Part shown: piece by piece, positions 18,379 through 28,227 of the stretch
Position numbering within the stretch: position 1 is the first letter of the stretch
How the letters are laid out: the number at the start of each line of letters is the position of its first letter
Assembly: GCA_036322835.1 (NCBI GenBank)
Contig: AP027304.1
Location: forward strand, 248,001 to 312,000
DNA: 64,000 nucleotides
Direction of reading: 5' to 3'
DNA from: Tenuifilaceae bacterium CYCD
Lineage (GTDB): Bacteria > Bacteroidota > Bacteroidia > Bacteroidales > Tenuifilaceae
Translations under genes and position numbers: made by a program
Notes under the pieces: generated by a model
What the model was told of the DNA's origin: nothing
Database searches by the model: none
Seen by the model: the letters and a program-made list of their open reading frames with translations, nothing else

Positions 18379-18552
18379 AATCTCTTTTATTTGCTCATTT
18401 CCCGTTGGAAATGCGATGCAAAAGTAGCCCATTTTTTTAAACCTGCAAACTTTTTGAACTCTTTTTTGAAAAATATTTTTGCAAAAAAACTGCCGATCAT
18501 TTAATTTTCCTGATATTCAGAATGTTTATAATACAAAATATTTTAAAAATAT

Positions 18553-19836
18553 TTACAAGAAATCATATACTTTTTCCAGTTTTACTCCGCGCGATCCCTT
18601 TACCAGTATCGTGGCTTCTTCGATTGGATTATTTTGTATAAAACCAGCCAAATCGTCAGAGTTCTCAAATACCCTATAACTATTCGTAATATTTTCGAAA
18701 CCCTTTCCAACAAGAAAAACACCACAAAAATTCATGCTGTTAAGCAATGTAATAATTCTAGAATGTTCCTCGTACGAATATTCTCCCAACTCAAACATTT
18801 CCCCTAATATCACCACTTTCTTTTCTCCATCAAGCCGAGAAAAGTTAAGGATGGCCAACTCCATACTCGACGGATTGGCATTATAGGCATCCATTATCAC
18901 TACATTTTTTGCAGTTCTAATGAACTGAGATCGATTATTAGTTGGAATATACCCCTCTATTGCCCTTTTTATATTTTGCACATCAACTCCAAACGATCGC
19001 CCAACTGTTACCGCTGCTAAAATATTCTCAATATTATAATCTCCAACTAAAGACGATTTAAATACTTCCCGCATTCCATCCACCTCAACGCTAAGCGTTA
19101 AAAAAGGATTGTCGGAATATACAACATTGGGATTATTACAAACCTTACAGTAAGGGATACTTTTATCCTGTAAATTGAATTTACTCACTAAATCGCTCAA
19201 TATTGAATTCTCCTGATTATAAAAAATAGCACCATTCTTTTTTGCGATAAACTCATACAGTTCAGCCTTTGTATTCACAACCCCTTCAAAAGATCCAAAA
19301 CCGCCTAAATGAGCTCTCCCTATATTTGTAATCAAGCCAAAATTGGGTTCTGCAATCTCTACCAACTCCTTAATATCACCAGGATGATTTGCCCCCATTT
19401 CAACAATGGCAATTTCAGTCTGACCTGTAAGAGAAAGTAATGTTAATGGAACTCCTATATGATTATTAAGATTTCCCTTAGTTGCATATACATTATACTT
19501 TGTGGACAAAACGGTTGCCAATAGTTCTTTGGTGGTTGTTTTGCCATTGCTTCCGGTAATTCCAATAACCTTTAAATGAAGTCTATTTCGATGATAATTG
19601 GCCAGATGCTGCAACGCCCTCAACACATTATCGACCAACACACAGCCCTCTGTGAAGTAGTTTGGATCATCAATCACAGCAATAGATGCACCAGCCTCCA
19701 ACGCAACTTTTGCAAATTGATTCCCATCAAAACTATCGCCCTTTAGTGCAAAGAAAATTGAACCAACAGGTACACTTCTACTATCGGTTGTAATAACAGG
19801 GTTTTCTAAATATTTATTATAAATTTCCTTTATCAT
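18553..19836 (-). CDS. murF: UDP-MurNAc-tripeptide:D-Ala-D-Ala ligase MurF
   Basis: This Mur ligase adds D-Ala-D-Ala to the UDP-MurNAc-tripeptide in the cytoplasm. It has an N-terminal substrate domain (ITTDSRSVPVGSIFFALKGD), the ATP loop ITGSNGKTTTKELLA, and the central AIVEMGANHPGDI and DAYNANPSSM motifs. The ATG at 19834-19836 (427 residues) is chosen over 19866 because the upstream stretch overlaps the terminator hairpin at 19855-19884. murF next to gldJ is a linkage I also know from Flavobacterium johnsoniae. Confidence 0.95.
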   Translation of the reverse strand: MIKEIYNKYLENPVITTDSRSVPVGSIFFALKGDSFDGNQFAKVALEAGASIAVIDDPNYFTEGCVLVDNVLRALQHLANYHRNRLHLKVIGITGSNGKTTTKELLATVLSTKYNVYATKGNLNNHIGVPLTLLSLTGQTEIAIVEMGANHPGDIKELVEIAEPNFGLITNIGRAHLGGFGSFEGVVNTKAELYEFIAKKNGAIFYNQENSILSDLVSKFNLQDKSIPYCKVCNNPNVVYSDNPFLTLSVEVDGMREVFKSSLVGDYNIENILAAVTVGRSFGVDVQNIKRAIEGYIPTNNRSQFIRTAKNVVIMDAYNANPSSMELAILNFSRLDGEKKVVILGEMFELGEYSYEEHSRIITLLNSMNFCGVFLVGKGFENITNSYRVFENSDDLAGFIQNNPIEEATILVKGSRGVKLEKVYDFL

Positions 19837-19854
19837 TTCTAGCAGATTTAAAAG

Positions 19855-19884
19855 AAAAAACCTCATAAAATTATGAGGTTTTTT
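19855..19884 (-). terminator. Strong terminator between gldJ and murF
   Basis: A nearly perfect hairpin pairs 19855-19868 with 19871-19884. The arms begin in six A and end in six T, with CCTCAT/ATGAGG at the core. It lies 20 bases after the gldJ stop. It shows that gldJ transcription largely ends before murF and that murF starts downstream of it. Confidence 0.8.
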
Positions 19885-19904
19885 CGTAATATCAGTTTTT
19901 TAAG

Positions 19905-21419
19905 TTATTCTCCACGTTTATTTGCAGATTGAGCACCTACCGCTTCCATAGCACAACGGAAACCAATGTCATTGGTGGAGGATGCCTCATCTAAGAACCT
20001 ACGTGTACCAGGACTTAACCAGTAAGCTCTATCGCGCCACGAACCACCTTTGTAAACTCTAACATGGTCATTAACCAAAGTAGTCATGCCATTGTTTTTA
20101 GCATCTTTGCCTTGATCGTACATACCGTTAGAATTTTTCTCCTTTAAGGTTTCACCCTCAATATAGTTCAGAGATGATGCTACATCACCATCCTTATGGT
20201 TAATATAGTATGATTTATTATAGTTTCTACGATTTGCGGCTTCTTCTTCAGTAACCTCGCGGAATGGAATTCTACCTAAACTATCTTTACGAGCAAAATT
20301 ACCATTTGTATCAAGCGGAGTTTTAAATACATTACCACGGAATGGTCTGTACTCATCAAAGTCCTCAGCACTTTGTGGACGATAAACATCAAGTACCCAT
20401 TCGTTAACATTACCAGCCATACAGTACAATCCATAATCGTTAGGCCAATATGATTTTACAGGGCCTGGATATGTATTTTCATCATTAAGATTTCCAGCAA
20501 GACCCATGTAGTCACCTCTACCCCTTACGAAGTTGGCCATCATCTGACCACGATTCTTCATGTCTGCATTACGAACGTTGTGCCCATTCCATGGGTAAAT
20601 CTTTCGTTCAACCATGCGTTCGTCGTAAGTATTTCCAATAAGGCCAGATGCTGCAAATTCCCATTCAGCTTCGGTCGGGAGTCGATACTTTGGCAATAGA
20701 ATACCATCCTCGAATCTAACAGGACGGCCTTCTGGTTGTTCTGGATTTAAACTTGGAAGATTCTCTTTTACTTTTCCAGTATACTGACCAGCTAAATAAG
20801 CATCGGTATTAAAATTGTCCTCGTTCTTTTGGCCTAACTCTAACTCAAGAACACCTTTTTGAACAAGTAACATTTCATTAACACGGTCGCTACGCCACTG
20901 ACAGTAATCGTTAGCTTGTAACCAACTAATACCTACAACTGGATAATCGTTATAAGCTGGATGACGGAAATAATCCGTAACAAAAGGCTCGTTATACCCT
21001 AAAGGAGAACGCCATACTAAAGTATCGGGCAATGCGTTCTTATATACTTGAGGATAATCAACATAAACACGTTTTAGCCAATGCAAGTATTCACGCCAAT
21101 CAACGTTTGAGGTTTCTGTTTCATCCATATAAAAAGAAGTAACAGTAACACGACGTGGAATTGAGTTCCAGTCGTACATAACATCCTGCTCTACACGTCC
21201 CATAATGAAAGTACCGCCTTCAATAAACACAAGGCCAGGACCAGCCTCTGGACGCCAGTCTGTTACTACCTCAAAACCGCCCTCTTCCATAGAATTATAG
21301 CCCCAACCAGTTTTAGAGGAACTACTAGCACCTCCGCCACCTTTTCCGAACATTCCACAAGAGGTTAGCCCAAAAACTCCGGCAAGGGCTAAAATTAATG
21401 TATTATACTTTAAGCTCAT
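19905..21419 (-). CDS. gldJ: Gliding/T9SS lipoprotein GldJ
   Basis: A 504-residue lipoprotein with a lipobox cysteine at residue 21 (FGLTSC) and a formylglycine-generating-enzyme-like (SUMF1/FGE) domain. The segments GPGLVFIEGGTFIMGRV, FYMDETETSNVDWREYLHWL and PDTLVWRSPLGYNEPF match GldJ of Flavobacterium as I remember it, more closely than GldK/PorK. The FGE fold recurs at the C-terminus (VYKGGSWRDRAYWLSPGTRR). GldJ is an outer-membrane-anchored lipoprotein that stabilises the T9SS/gliding complex. Location beside murF, porU and porV matches the known synteny. Confidence 0.9.
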   Translation of the reverse strand: MSLKYNTLILALAGVFGLTSCGMFGKGGGGASSSSKTGWGYNSMEEGGFEVVTDWRPEAGPGLVFIEGGTFIMGRVEQDVMYDWNSIPRRVTVTSFYMDETETSNVDWREYLHWLKRVYVDYPQVYKNALPDTLVWRSPLGYNEPFVTDYFRHPAYNDYPVVGISWLQANDYCQWRSDRVNEMLLVQKGVLELELGQKNEDNFNTDAYLAGQYTGKVKENLPSLNPEQPEGRPVRFEDGILLPKYRLPTEAEWEFAASGLIGNTYDERMVERKIYPWNGHNVRNADMKNRGQMMANFVRGRGDYMGLAGNLNDENTYPGPVKSYWPNDYGLYCMAGNVNEWVLDVYRPQSAEDFDEYRPFRGNVFKTPLDTNGNFARKDSLGRIPFREVTEEEAANRRNYNKSYYINHKDGDVASSLNYIEGETLKEKNSNGMYDQGKDAKNNGMTTLVNDHVRVYKGGSWRDRAYWLSPGTRRFLDEASSTNDIGFRCAMEAVGAQSANKRGE

Positions 21420-21449
21420 AGCTATTAATTTTATTCACTAAAACAATCT

Positions 21450-21457
21450 CAAATATA
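21450..21457 (-). promoter_or_regulatory. -7 promoter element upstream of gldJ
   Basis: TATATTTG on the minus strand matches TAnnTTTG and lies 30 bases before the gldJ ATG. A second match, TACATTTG, is at 21472-21479. Neither has a well placed -33 box, so gldJ having its own promoter is a suggestion only. Confidence 0.4.
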
Positions 21458-21498
21458 TAAAGAATTTATATCAAATGTATAATGTATAACGTAAAAAA

Positions 21499-22485
21499 CT
21501 AAAATTTCGGACATTTTATGTACCTAAATTTCTTTTTTCCCTTTTTATACTCAAAATTCCATCCTAAGGTTACCTCATGCGACGAAGTTGGCAAACCCCT
21601 GAGTCCATGCTGGAAAATGCTAAAATCGTAACTATACCCCATTCTGAAAACATCATCAGCATAACCCGCGGTTAAGATGAAAGAATGGCTATTTAAGTTT
21701 AAATTCTCCCTTAACCATAGTCCAGCCACAATTCTATGTCTCGAAAAATAAAAACCAATATTCAATTGATTAAATTTTTCCTGCTGAATGTATATTACGT
21801 TTGGAGAAAAAATAAGTTCCTCTTTAAACCGATACCATCTATATAAATTGAAATCAGCGCCTATATGAACTGTATATTTTCGGGGAATGTATGCCTCTTG
21901 CCCCATATAGCGCGCCTCAACTGGCTGCAGGATATGGTGAACAGCAACTCCTCCATAGAAATTATCCCAGTCTCCGGCTACACCTAAACTAAAATCGTAG
22001 TTCCATGAGGTTGACCCAGGTGAATCGGAAGAACCGGAAGTATTTCCATTAACATCAATCATATCCGGAAAAACTAAACCAGAATAATTACGGCTTCGCA
22101 TAATTGCACTAGTTTGCAACCCAAACCTGATATGAGAATTGTAGGCTGGTTGTATGCCGTAGGCATAAATTGCATCGAGAGTGGTTCTTGTAAAAACACC
22201 TTGCCCTTCAACATCGGTTACAATGTTAAAACCTACACCGCTTTTTATAGATTGAATAGTACGATCGTAACTTACACCATAAGTTGAGTATGGCATATCC
22301 AATGCCGTCCACTGGTTCCGGTATATTATGCCAAATCGGATATACTTACTGGCCCCTGCATATGAGGGATTTAAATAAAGTGGATTAAAAAAAAGTTGAG
22401 AGAAAACAGGATCTTGCCCAAATAAATTGGTGCTTGAAAATGTCAAAAAAAACAAGCCGATTACTAAAAACTTTTTCCTTATCAT
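21499..22485 (-). CDS. PorP/SprF-family T9SS membrane protein
   Basis: A 328-residue outer-membrane beta-barrel of the PorP/SprF family. It has a signal peptide (LVIGLFFLTFSSTNLFG) and the family opening DPVFSQLFFNPLYLNPSYAG, with YRNQWTALDMPY shortly after. It ends in a beta-strand with a terminal CPKF. PorP/SprF proteins help secretion or surface attachment of type B cargo and link to the PorK-N ring. It precedes gldJ on the minus strand and is divergent from porU across 126 bases. A second family member lies at 49544-50524. Confidence 0.92.
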   Translation of the reverse strand: MIRKKFLVIGLFFLTFSSTNLFGQDPVFSQLFFNPLYLNPSYAGASKYIRFGIIYRNQWTALDMPYSTYGVSYDRTIQSIKSGVGFNIVTDVEGQGVFTRTTLDAIYAYGIQPAYNSHIRFGLQTSAIMRSRNYSGLVFPDMIDVNGNTSGSSDSPGSTSWNYDFSLGVAGDWDNFYGGVAVHHILQPVEARYMGQEAYIPRKYTVHIGADFNLYRWYRFKEELIFSPNVIYIQQEKFNQLNIGFYFSRHRIVAGLWLRENLNLNSHSFILTAGYADDVFRMGYSYDFSIFQHGLRGLPTSSHEVTLGWNFEYKKGKKKFRYIKCPKF

Positions 22486-22611
22486 TTAATAAATCAAGGT
22501 GATAACTTTGATAATAACAACTCCCTTTTTCCGTTTTTATTGTTATACTATTTAACATGGTAAAGGTAAAATAAAGTTTTGTTTATTTGCAATAGAATTT
22601 AAATTTCAACA

Positions 22612-25600
22612 ATGAGACTGACTTTTAGTACATTAATGCTTATTCTTTGTGTAGAATTAGGCTTTGCTCAAACAATGCTATACAGAAACATCGTTTGGGA
22701 TGCCCGGACTTTTAATGAAAATAACTTCTTATGGTTTGAAAATGCTATATATCCCGATCCAGAGACAATGATTCCTTCGTATTTTGAACTTATTAAAGTT
22801 GAAAATCAAACTAGCGTCTCCAATGTAACAGTTGAAATAACAGACACCCAGTGGCAACTGTTGAACGAATCGGAAATTGCACTTATAAAGAACTTTGAAA
22901 AATTTCAAAATCAAAACTACAGCTTCACTATTGCAAAAGAAACAGGAAAAGAATACATAGAACTCACGGTTCCATCAATCCGGAAAGTACAAAATAATCA
23001 ACTAGAGAAATTGGTTTCATTTAGAATTATAATGGACAATACAGATAAAAATAGTTTGGACAAAAGCAAAAATTCACCCAAACCAGTTAAATCAAATTCT
23101 CTACTTAGCTCTGGAAAATGGATAAAAATTAGCACCGACAAAACAGGCATTCATAAAATTACATATGCAGAGCTACAATCGTGGGGTCTAACCAATTTAT
23201 CGAATATTAGCGTTTGGGGAAACGGCGGAAAGCAACTTTCCTACATGAACAACCAGGATTCGCCCGATGATTTGAATTCGATACCTATATATATTGAAAA
23301 AGGAGATGACAGGATATTTAACCAAGACGATTACATTCTGTTTTATGCAGAAGGACCCAAAATACTAAGTTACAATTCAACTGTAGGAATGTGGACAGAA
23401 GCACAACACCCCTACACAAAAGAAATTTACTACTTTTTAACCACAGACCAACCTCAAAATAGAATAGCAATAGCACCAAGCCCAACAGCAAATGACACAT
23501 ACTCAACAAATACATACGATGCAATTGTTACCTTTGAAGAAAACGATACCAACCTAATTAAATCGGGAAGAGAATGGTTTGGTGAAACTTTCGATTTAAT
23601 TACGAACCGGAGCTACGATACGAAACTCTCGAACCCTGAAACCGGAAGCACCCTGAAAATTTGGTTAAGAGCAGCTGCAAGATCTTCCTCGTCGAGTAGT
23701 TTCACGCTTAAAGCAAACTCATCAAGCGTTGGATACCTTAACCTTAATAGTGTTATTATTGGTGATGATTTGGCAGATATTGCATCGGTTAATAGTCAAG
23801 TATACACAAGCACTATTCCAGATGGAAATCTCGCCCTAGACCTAACATACAATAAATCGAATTCATCCTCTGTTGGATGGCTCGATTTTATTACTGTAAA
23901 CGCTCGACAAAAACTAATCTACCAAAGTTCACAATTGATGTTTCGCGATTCAAAATCGGTTGGAACAGGAAATGTCTCTCAGTTCAATATCCTGAATGCT
24001 AATCAAAGCATAAAGATATGGGATGTGAGTAACATTAATGCATCAAAACAGATATCAACATTGCTATCAGGGAGTAGTCTCTCCTTCAAACAAACTACTG
24101 ATAGTTTAAAACAATTCATCTTATTTGAACCGAATAACGCGTTTTCAGTAAAATTCATTGGTAATGTTACCAACCAGAATTTGCACGGGTTAAACCAACC
24201 CGATATGGTAATAGTTACTCATTCAAATTTTATTTCACAGGCAAAAGAACTTGCAAGCATTCATCAGGAAAAGGATGGGTTAAGCGTTGCCGTTGTAACC
24301 AACGAAGAGGTTTACAACGAGTTTTCATCGGGCAACCCTGATGTTTGCGCCATTAGAAACCTGATGCGGATGTTATACCAGCGAGCTAGTAACGATAACG
24401 AATATCCCAGATACCTTCTACTATTTGGTGATGGTTCGTACGATAACCTTTCCACCAAAAGCAATAACACCAATTTTATACTCACGTACCAATCCGATAG
24501 GTCAATAAATCAAACCCAATCCTACGTTACCGATGACTTCTTTGGATTGCTCGATGAAAACGAAGGTGAAGCCAGCGGCTTGCTTGATATTGGGATTGGT
24601 AGGTTTCCAGTAAAAACAACCGAAGAGGCAGATCTTGTCCTAGAAAAGATTAAGCAATATGTAAGTACTGATAATATTGGCGATTGGCAAAGTAAACTTT
24701 GCTTTATAGGGGATGATGAGGATAACAATACTCATATTCAGGATGCAAACACCCTTGCCGACTATATTAGTACAAATCATCAGGAGTATAACGTTCAAAA
24801 AATCTTCCTTGATGCATACAAGCAGGAAATAACATCGGCAGGAGCTAGTTACCCCGATGTTACCAACGCTATAAATAACACCATAAATAATGGGACATTG
24901 CTTGTAAACTACACAGGACATGGAAATGAAAGATGGTTTGCACACGAAAAAGTAATAATGCTCGATGACGTTAAGTCCTGGAAAAACTTTAATAGTTTAT
25001 CACTTTTTATTACCGCTAGCTGCGAAATTAGTCGGTTCGATGATTATAACTTAACATCAACAGGAGAATGGATACTGCTATCGCCCAATGGAGGAGGAAT
25101 TGCCCTACTATCCACTACTCGCGTTGTTTATTCAAATCCAAACTATGTTTTAAACTATAACTTCCTAAAAAACCTATTCGTTAGAAACAGCACAGATAAT
25201 TCTTACTACGCTCTTGGCGATTTGGTTAAAATCACCAAAAATCTATCGGGAACGGGTTACAATAAAAGGAATTTTTCACTGCTAGGTGATCCAGCACTCA
25301 AACTTCGCAATCCAAGCTATAAAGCCGAGTTGATGGAGATAAACGGTAAGCCTTTAAGCGAACCTCTGGATACATTAAAAGCATTAAGCGAGGTAAGTCT
25401 TACTGGTAGTATTGTTGACTTTGAAGGAAATGCTGCAAATGATTTCAACGGAACACTCACCGTAACCCTATTTGATAAGGCTAAAAGTATAACTACGCTG
25501 GCCAACGATGCCACAAGCTACCCAATGACCTTTTCATCAAGAGAAAATATACTATACAAAGGAAACGCCACCGTTGAAAACGGGCAGTTTGCTATAAACT

Positions 25601-26406
25601 TTATACTACCCAAAGATATCAACTATCAGTACGGGAATGGTCGAATAAGTCTTTTTGCCACAAACCAATCAGAAACCGCCACGGGAAGTAACGAGTCAAT
25701 AATAGTTGGAGGCATAAGCGACAACGCTGCAGAAGATAATATTGGTCCCAAGATTGAAATATACCTGAACGATGAAAATTTTACCGATGGAGGGATTTGC
25801 GATCCCAACCCAAAGTTTTTAATAAAACTATACGATGAAAGTGGAATTAACACAACAGGAATTGGCATTGGACATGACTTAACCGCAACACTATCCTCAA
25901 CCGATGAGGATGATCAGAAATTCACCCTAAACAACTACTACCAATCCGAAACCAACGATTTTACAAGGGGAACCGTTGAGTACCAGTTATCGAACCTTTC
26001 CGAAGGGGTTAAAACGCTAAAAGTAAAGGCTTGGGATATTTATAACAACAGCTCCGAGGCCGAAATCTCGTTCAACGTTACATCGGGCAACAAATTAATA
26101 ATTAAAAATTTTTACAGCTACCCTAATCCTTTTAGGGACAATACATCAATGTACTTTGAGCATAACCAGCCCGATGCCAGTTTTAATGTTGAGATCCAAA
26201 TTTATAACCTTGCTGGAATGCTCGTTCAAAAACTATTTTACAACGAGCAGAATAGCGGAAACTACAGGATTGGCCCTATTACCTGGGATGGCATAAACTA
26301 TAATGGTAGTAAATTAGGCCGAGGAATGTACATCTGTAAGCTGATAGTAAAATCCTCAAGTGGAGATTCTGCACATCTTCAGCAAAAACTTATTATAATG
26401 AAGTAA
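22612..26406 (+). CDS. porU: T9SS sortase PorU (gingipain-like C25 peptidase)
   Basis: A 1264-residue secreted peptidase with a signal peptide (LMLILCVELGFAQ). The C25 domain carries the catalytic histidine, His770, in VNYTGHGNERWF and the nucleophile Cys804 in FITASCEISRFDD, close to the 33-residue spacing of PorU and gingipains as I recall it. The C-terminus (SYPNPFRDNTSMYFEHNQ to RGMYICKLIV) resembles T9SS-type domains but is kept in PorU. PorU cleaves the C-terminal signal of T9SS cargo and attaches cargo to A-LPS at the cell surface. It is followed by porV, its known partner, after 74 bases. Confidence 0.95.
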   Translation: MRLTFSTLMLILCVELGFAQTMLYRNIVWDARTFNENNFLWFENAIYPDPETMIPSYFELIKVENQTSVSNVTVEITDTQWQLLNESEIALIKNFEKFQNQNYSFTIAKETGKEYIELTVPSIRKVQNNQLEKLVSFRIIMDNTDKNSLDKSKNSPKPVKSNSLLSSGKWIKISTDKTGIHKITYAELQSWGLTNLSNISVWGNGGKQLSYMNNQDSPDDLNSIPIYIEKGDDRIFNQDDYILFYAEGPKILSYNSTVGMWTEAQHPYTKEIYYFLTTDQPQNRIAIAPSPTANDTYSTNTYDAIVTFEENDTNLIKSGREWFGETFDLITNRSYDTKLSNPETGSTLKIWLRAAARSSSSSSFTLKANSSSVGYLNLNSVIIGDDLADIASVNSQVYTSTIPDGNLALDLTYNKSNSSSVGWLDFITVNARQKLIYQSSQLMFRDSKSVGTGNVSQFNILNANQSIKIWDVSNINASKQISTLLSGSSLSFKQTTDSLKQFILFEPNNAFSVKFIGNVTNQNLHGLNQPDMVIVTHSNFISQAKELASIHQEKDGLSVAVVTNEEVYNEFSSGNPDVCAIRNLMRMLYQRASNDNEYPRYLLLFGDGSYDNLSTKSNNTNFILTYQSDRSINQTQSYVTDDFFGLLDENEGEASGLLDIGIGRFPVKTTEEADLVLEKIKQYVSTDNIGDWQSKLCFIGDDEDNNTHIQDANTLADYISTNHQEYNVQKIFLDAYKQEITSAGASYPDVTNAINNTINNGTLLVNYTGHGNERWFAHEKVIMLDDVKSWKNFNSLSLFITASCEISRFDDYNLTSTGEWILLSPNGGGIALLSTTRVVYSNPNYVLNYNFLKNLFVRNSTDNSYYALGDLVKITKNLSGTGYNKRNFSLLGDPALKLRNPSYKAELMEINGKPLSEPLDTLKALSEVSLTGSIVDFEGNAANDFNGTLTVTLFDKAKSITTLANDATSYPMTFSSRENILYKGNATVENGQFAINFILPKDINYQYGNGRISLFATNQSETATGSNESIIVGGISDNAAEDNIGPKIEIYLNDENFTDGGICDPNPKFLIKLYDESGINTTGIGIGHDLTATLSSTDEDDQKFTLNNYYQSETNDFTRGTVEYQLSNLSEGVKTLKVKAWDIYNNSSEAEISFNVTSGNKLIIKNFYSYPNPFRDNTSMYFEHNQPDASFNVEIQIYNLAGMLVQKLFYNEQNSGNYRIGPITWDGINYNGSKLGRGMYICKLIVKSSSGDSAHLQQKLIIMK

Positions 26407-26452
26407 TATTTTTAATAATTTTTCGTTAGCAGAATTGTTATTCACAAATCAT

Positions 26453-26460
26453 TAAATTTG
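26453..26460 (+). promoter_or_regulatory. -7 promoter element upstream of porV
   Basis: TAAATTTG matches TAnnTTTG and lies 20 bases before the porV ATG, in the short porU-porV spacer. No clear -33 box. It may allow extra porV transcription independent of porU. Confidence 0.4.
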
Positions 26461-26480
26461 CCGCTTAAAATAAAATTCAA

Positions 26481-27674
26481 ATGTTTAGGAAATTATTAAC
26501 AATCACAACCTTTGTAGGTCTTTTAGTTTTCTCTAATATTGCAAAAGGACAGTTTGACGATGATGTTTCTCTCACAGGAAGTCTTAATGCACTAAAAGTT
26601 GCTGTGCCTTTTTTAACTATAGCACCAGATTCTAGGTCAAGTGCAATGGGTGATGTTGGTGCTGCAACTTCACCCGATGTAAACTCTCAACACTGGAATT
26701 CAGCAAAATTTCCATTTATAGAGAAGAAATGGGGTGCAGCATACTCCTATACACCTTGGTTAAGAAATTTAGTTAGTGATATTAATCTTTCCTATTTAAC
26801 AGGATTCTATAAAATAGACGACATGCAAGCAATTAGTGGTTCATTGCTTTATTTTTCGATGGGGGATATTACTTTTACATCAGCAACATCTGCTGAACCT
26901 GTAACAATATTTAGTCCGAATGAACTATCCATTGATTTTGGTTACTCCCGTAAATTCTCAAGCAGTATTTCAGGAGGTTTAGCGTTTCGCTACATTAGAT
27001 CCGATCTAACGGGGGGATTTACACAGCAAGGTTCATCAACCTCAAAGGCAGGAACCTCTTTTGCTGCCGATGTTGCCATGTACTACCAGCACCCCGTTAG
27101 GATTGATGGGAAAAACGGGGAGATGGCCTTTGGGTTAAATATCTCTAACATTGGATCCAAGCTATCCTATAACGATGATGCTATTAAGGACTTTATTCCT
27201 ATAAATCTGCGACTTGGAGGTAGAGTTTCAATGGATATAGATCAGTACAACTCCTTCTCGTTTGCGCTCGATGGCAATAAGCTGCTTGTTCCAACCCCTC
27301 CATACTACGATGATAATGGTAATATCATTGCAGGAGAAGATCCAAACGTTCCAATAGTACAGGGAATGCTTCAATCGTTCTACGACGCACCGGGCGGCAT
27401 GGACGAAGAGATTAAGGAGATTTCCATTGCTACGGGTGTTGAATACTGGTATGCAAAGCAATTCGCCATTAGAGCTGGATATTTCTATGAGAATAAGGAC
27501 AAAGGGAATCGAAAATACTTTACGGTTGGCGCTGGATTGAAGTACAATATCTTAAATATCGACTTTTCGTACTTAATTCCAACAGGTGGTTTTAACAGCC
27601 CAATGGCTAACACGTTAAGATTCTCATTATCCTTAGATTTTGATCCAGTAAGAGGAAAAAGCAAGAAAAAATAA
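26481..27674 (+). CDS. porV: T9SS outer-membrane protein PorV (LptO)
   Basis: A 397-residue FadL-like outer-membrane beta-barrel with a signal peptide (ITTFVGLLVFSNIAKGQ). The family opening AVPFLTIAPDSRSSAMGDVG and QHWNSAKFPFIEKKWG match PorV. The final strand FSLSLDFDPV precedes a short basic tail. PorV carries cargo from the translocon to the PorU sortase in the attachment complex. It lies directly downstream of porU, matching the order in other Bacteroidota. Confidence 0.95.
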   Translation: MFRKLLTITTFVGLLVFSNIAKGQFDDDVSLTGSLNALKVAVPFLTIAPDSRSSAMGDVGAATSPDVNSQHWNSAKFPFIEKKWGAAYSYTPWLRNLVSDINLSYLTGFYKIDDMQAISGSLLYFSMGDITFTSATSAEPVTIFSPNELSIDFGYSRKFSSSISGGLAFRYIRSDLTGGFTQQGSSTSKAGTSFAADVAMYYQHPVRIDGKNGEMAFGLNISNIGSKLSYNDDAIKDFIPINLRLGGRVSMDIDQYNSFSFALDGNKLLVPTPPYYDDNGNIIAGEDPNVPIVQGMLQSFYDAPGGMDEEIKEISIATGVEYWYAKQFAIRAGYFYENKDKGNRKYFTVGAGLKYNILNIDFSYLIPTGGFNSPMANTLRFSLSLDFDPVRGKSKKK

Positions 27675-27713
27675 TTTGACTGCACCTCCTTCTCAGGTAA
27701 TATAAATTCTTTA

Positions 27714-27721
27714 TAAATTTG
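27714..27721 (+). promoter_or_regulatory. -7 promoter element upstream of ispF
   Basis: TAAATTTG matches TAnnTTTG and lies 23 bases before the ispF ATG. A -33 box is not evident. Confidence 0.4.
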
Positions 27722-27744
27722 AGCATCAGAAAATCGCTCAATAA

Positions 27745-28224
27745 ATGAAGATAAAGGTTGGATTTGGCTACGACGTTCATAAACTGGAGGAAGGCTACCA
27801 GTTCTGGCTTGGTGGTATTCAAATAAATCACACCAAAGGTTCGGTAGGGCATTCCGATGGCGACACCCTTATTCACGCCATCTGCGATGCCATGCTGGGT
27901 GCCGCAAATCTCCGTGACATTGGCTACCAATTCCCGGACAACGATCCTTCGCTAAAGGGAATAGATAGTAAAATATTGCTCAGAAATACATTAGAACTCA
28001 TTAAAGGCAAAGGCTATCGTATTGGGAATATTGATTCCACTATTTGCCTCCAACGCCCCAAGGTAAAGGATTATATTCCGGAAATGCAGAAAACCCTTGC
28101 TGGTGTTCTTGAAATACTGGAAGAGGATGTTGCAATTAAAGCTACAACCACCGAAAATTTAGGTTTTACAGGACGAGAAGAGGGAGTTGCTGCTTATGCC
28201 GTGGTTCTGCTCGAAAAAGAATAA
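27745..28224 (+). CDS. ispF: 2-C-methyl-D-erythritol 2,4-cyclodiphosphate synthase
   Basis: A 159-residue IspF of the non-mevalonate isoprenoid pathway, which forms the cyclodiphosphate with release of CMP. The metal-binding signature is GFGYDVHKLEEG at residues 6-17, followed by GHSDGDTLIHAICDAMLGAA with the second metal histidine. The TTTENLGFTGREEGVAAYAV tail is typical. Length is standard. It starts a tight three-gene run with a CoA-binding protein (3-base gap) and a thioredoxin-like protein. Confidence 0.97.
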   Translation: MKIKVGFGYDVHKLEEGYQFWLGGIQINHTKGSVGHSDGDTLIHAICDAMLGAANLRDIGYQFPDNDPSLKGIDSKILLRNTLELIKGKGYRIGNIDSTICLQRPKVKDYIPEMQKTLAGVLEILEEDVAIKATTTENLGFTGREEGVAAYAVVLLEKE

Positions 28225-28227
28225 TGT

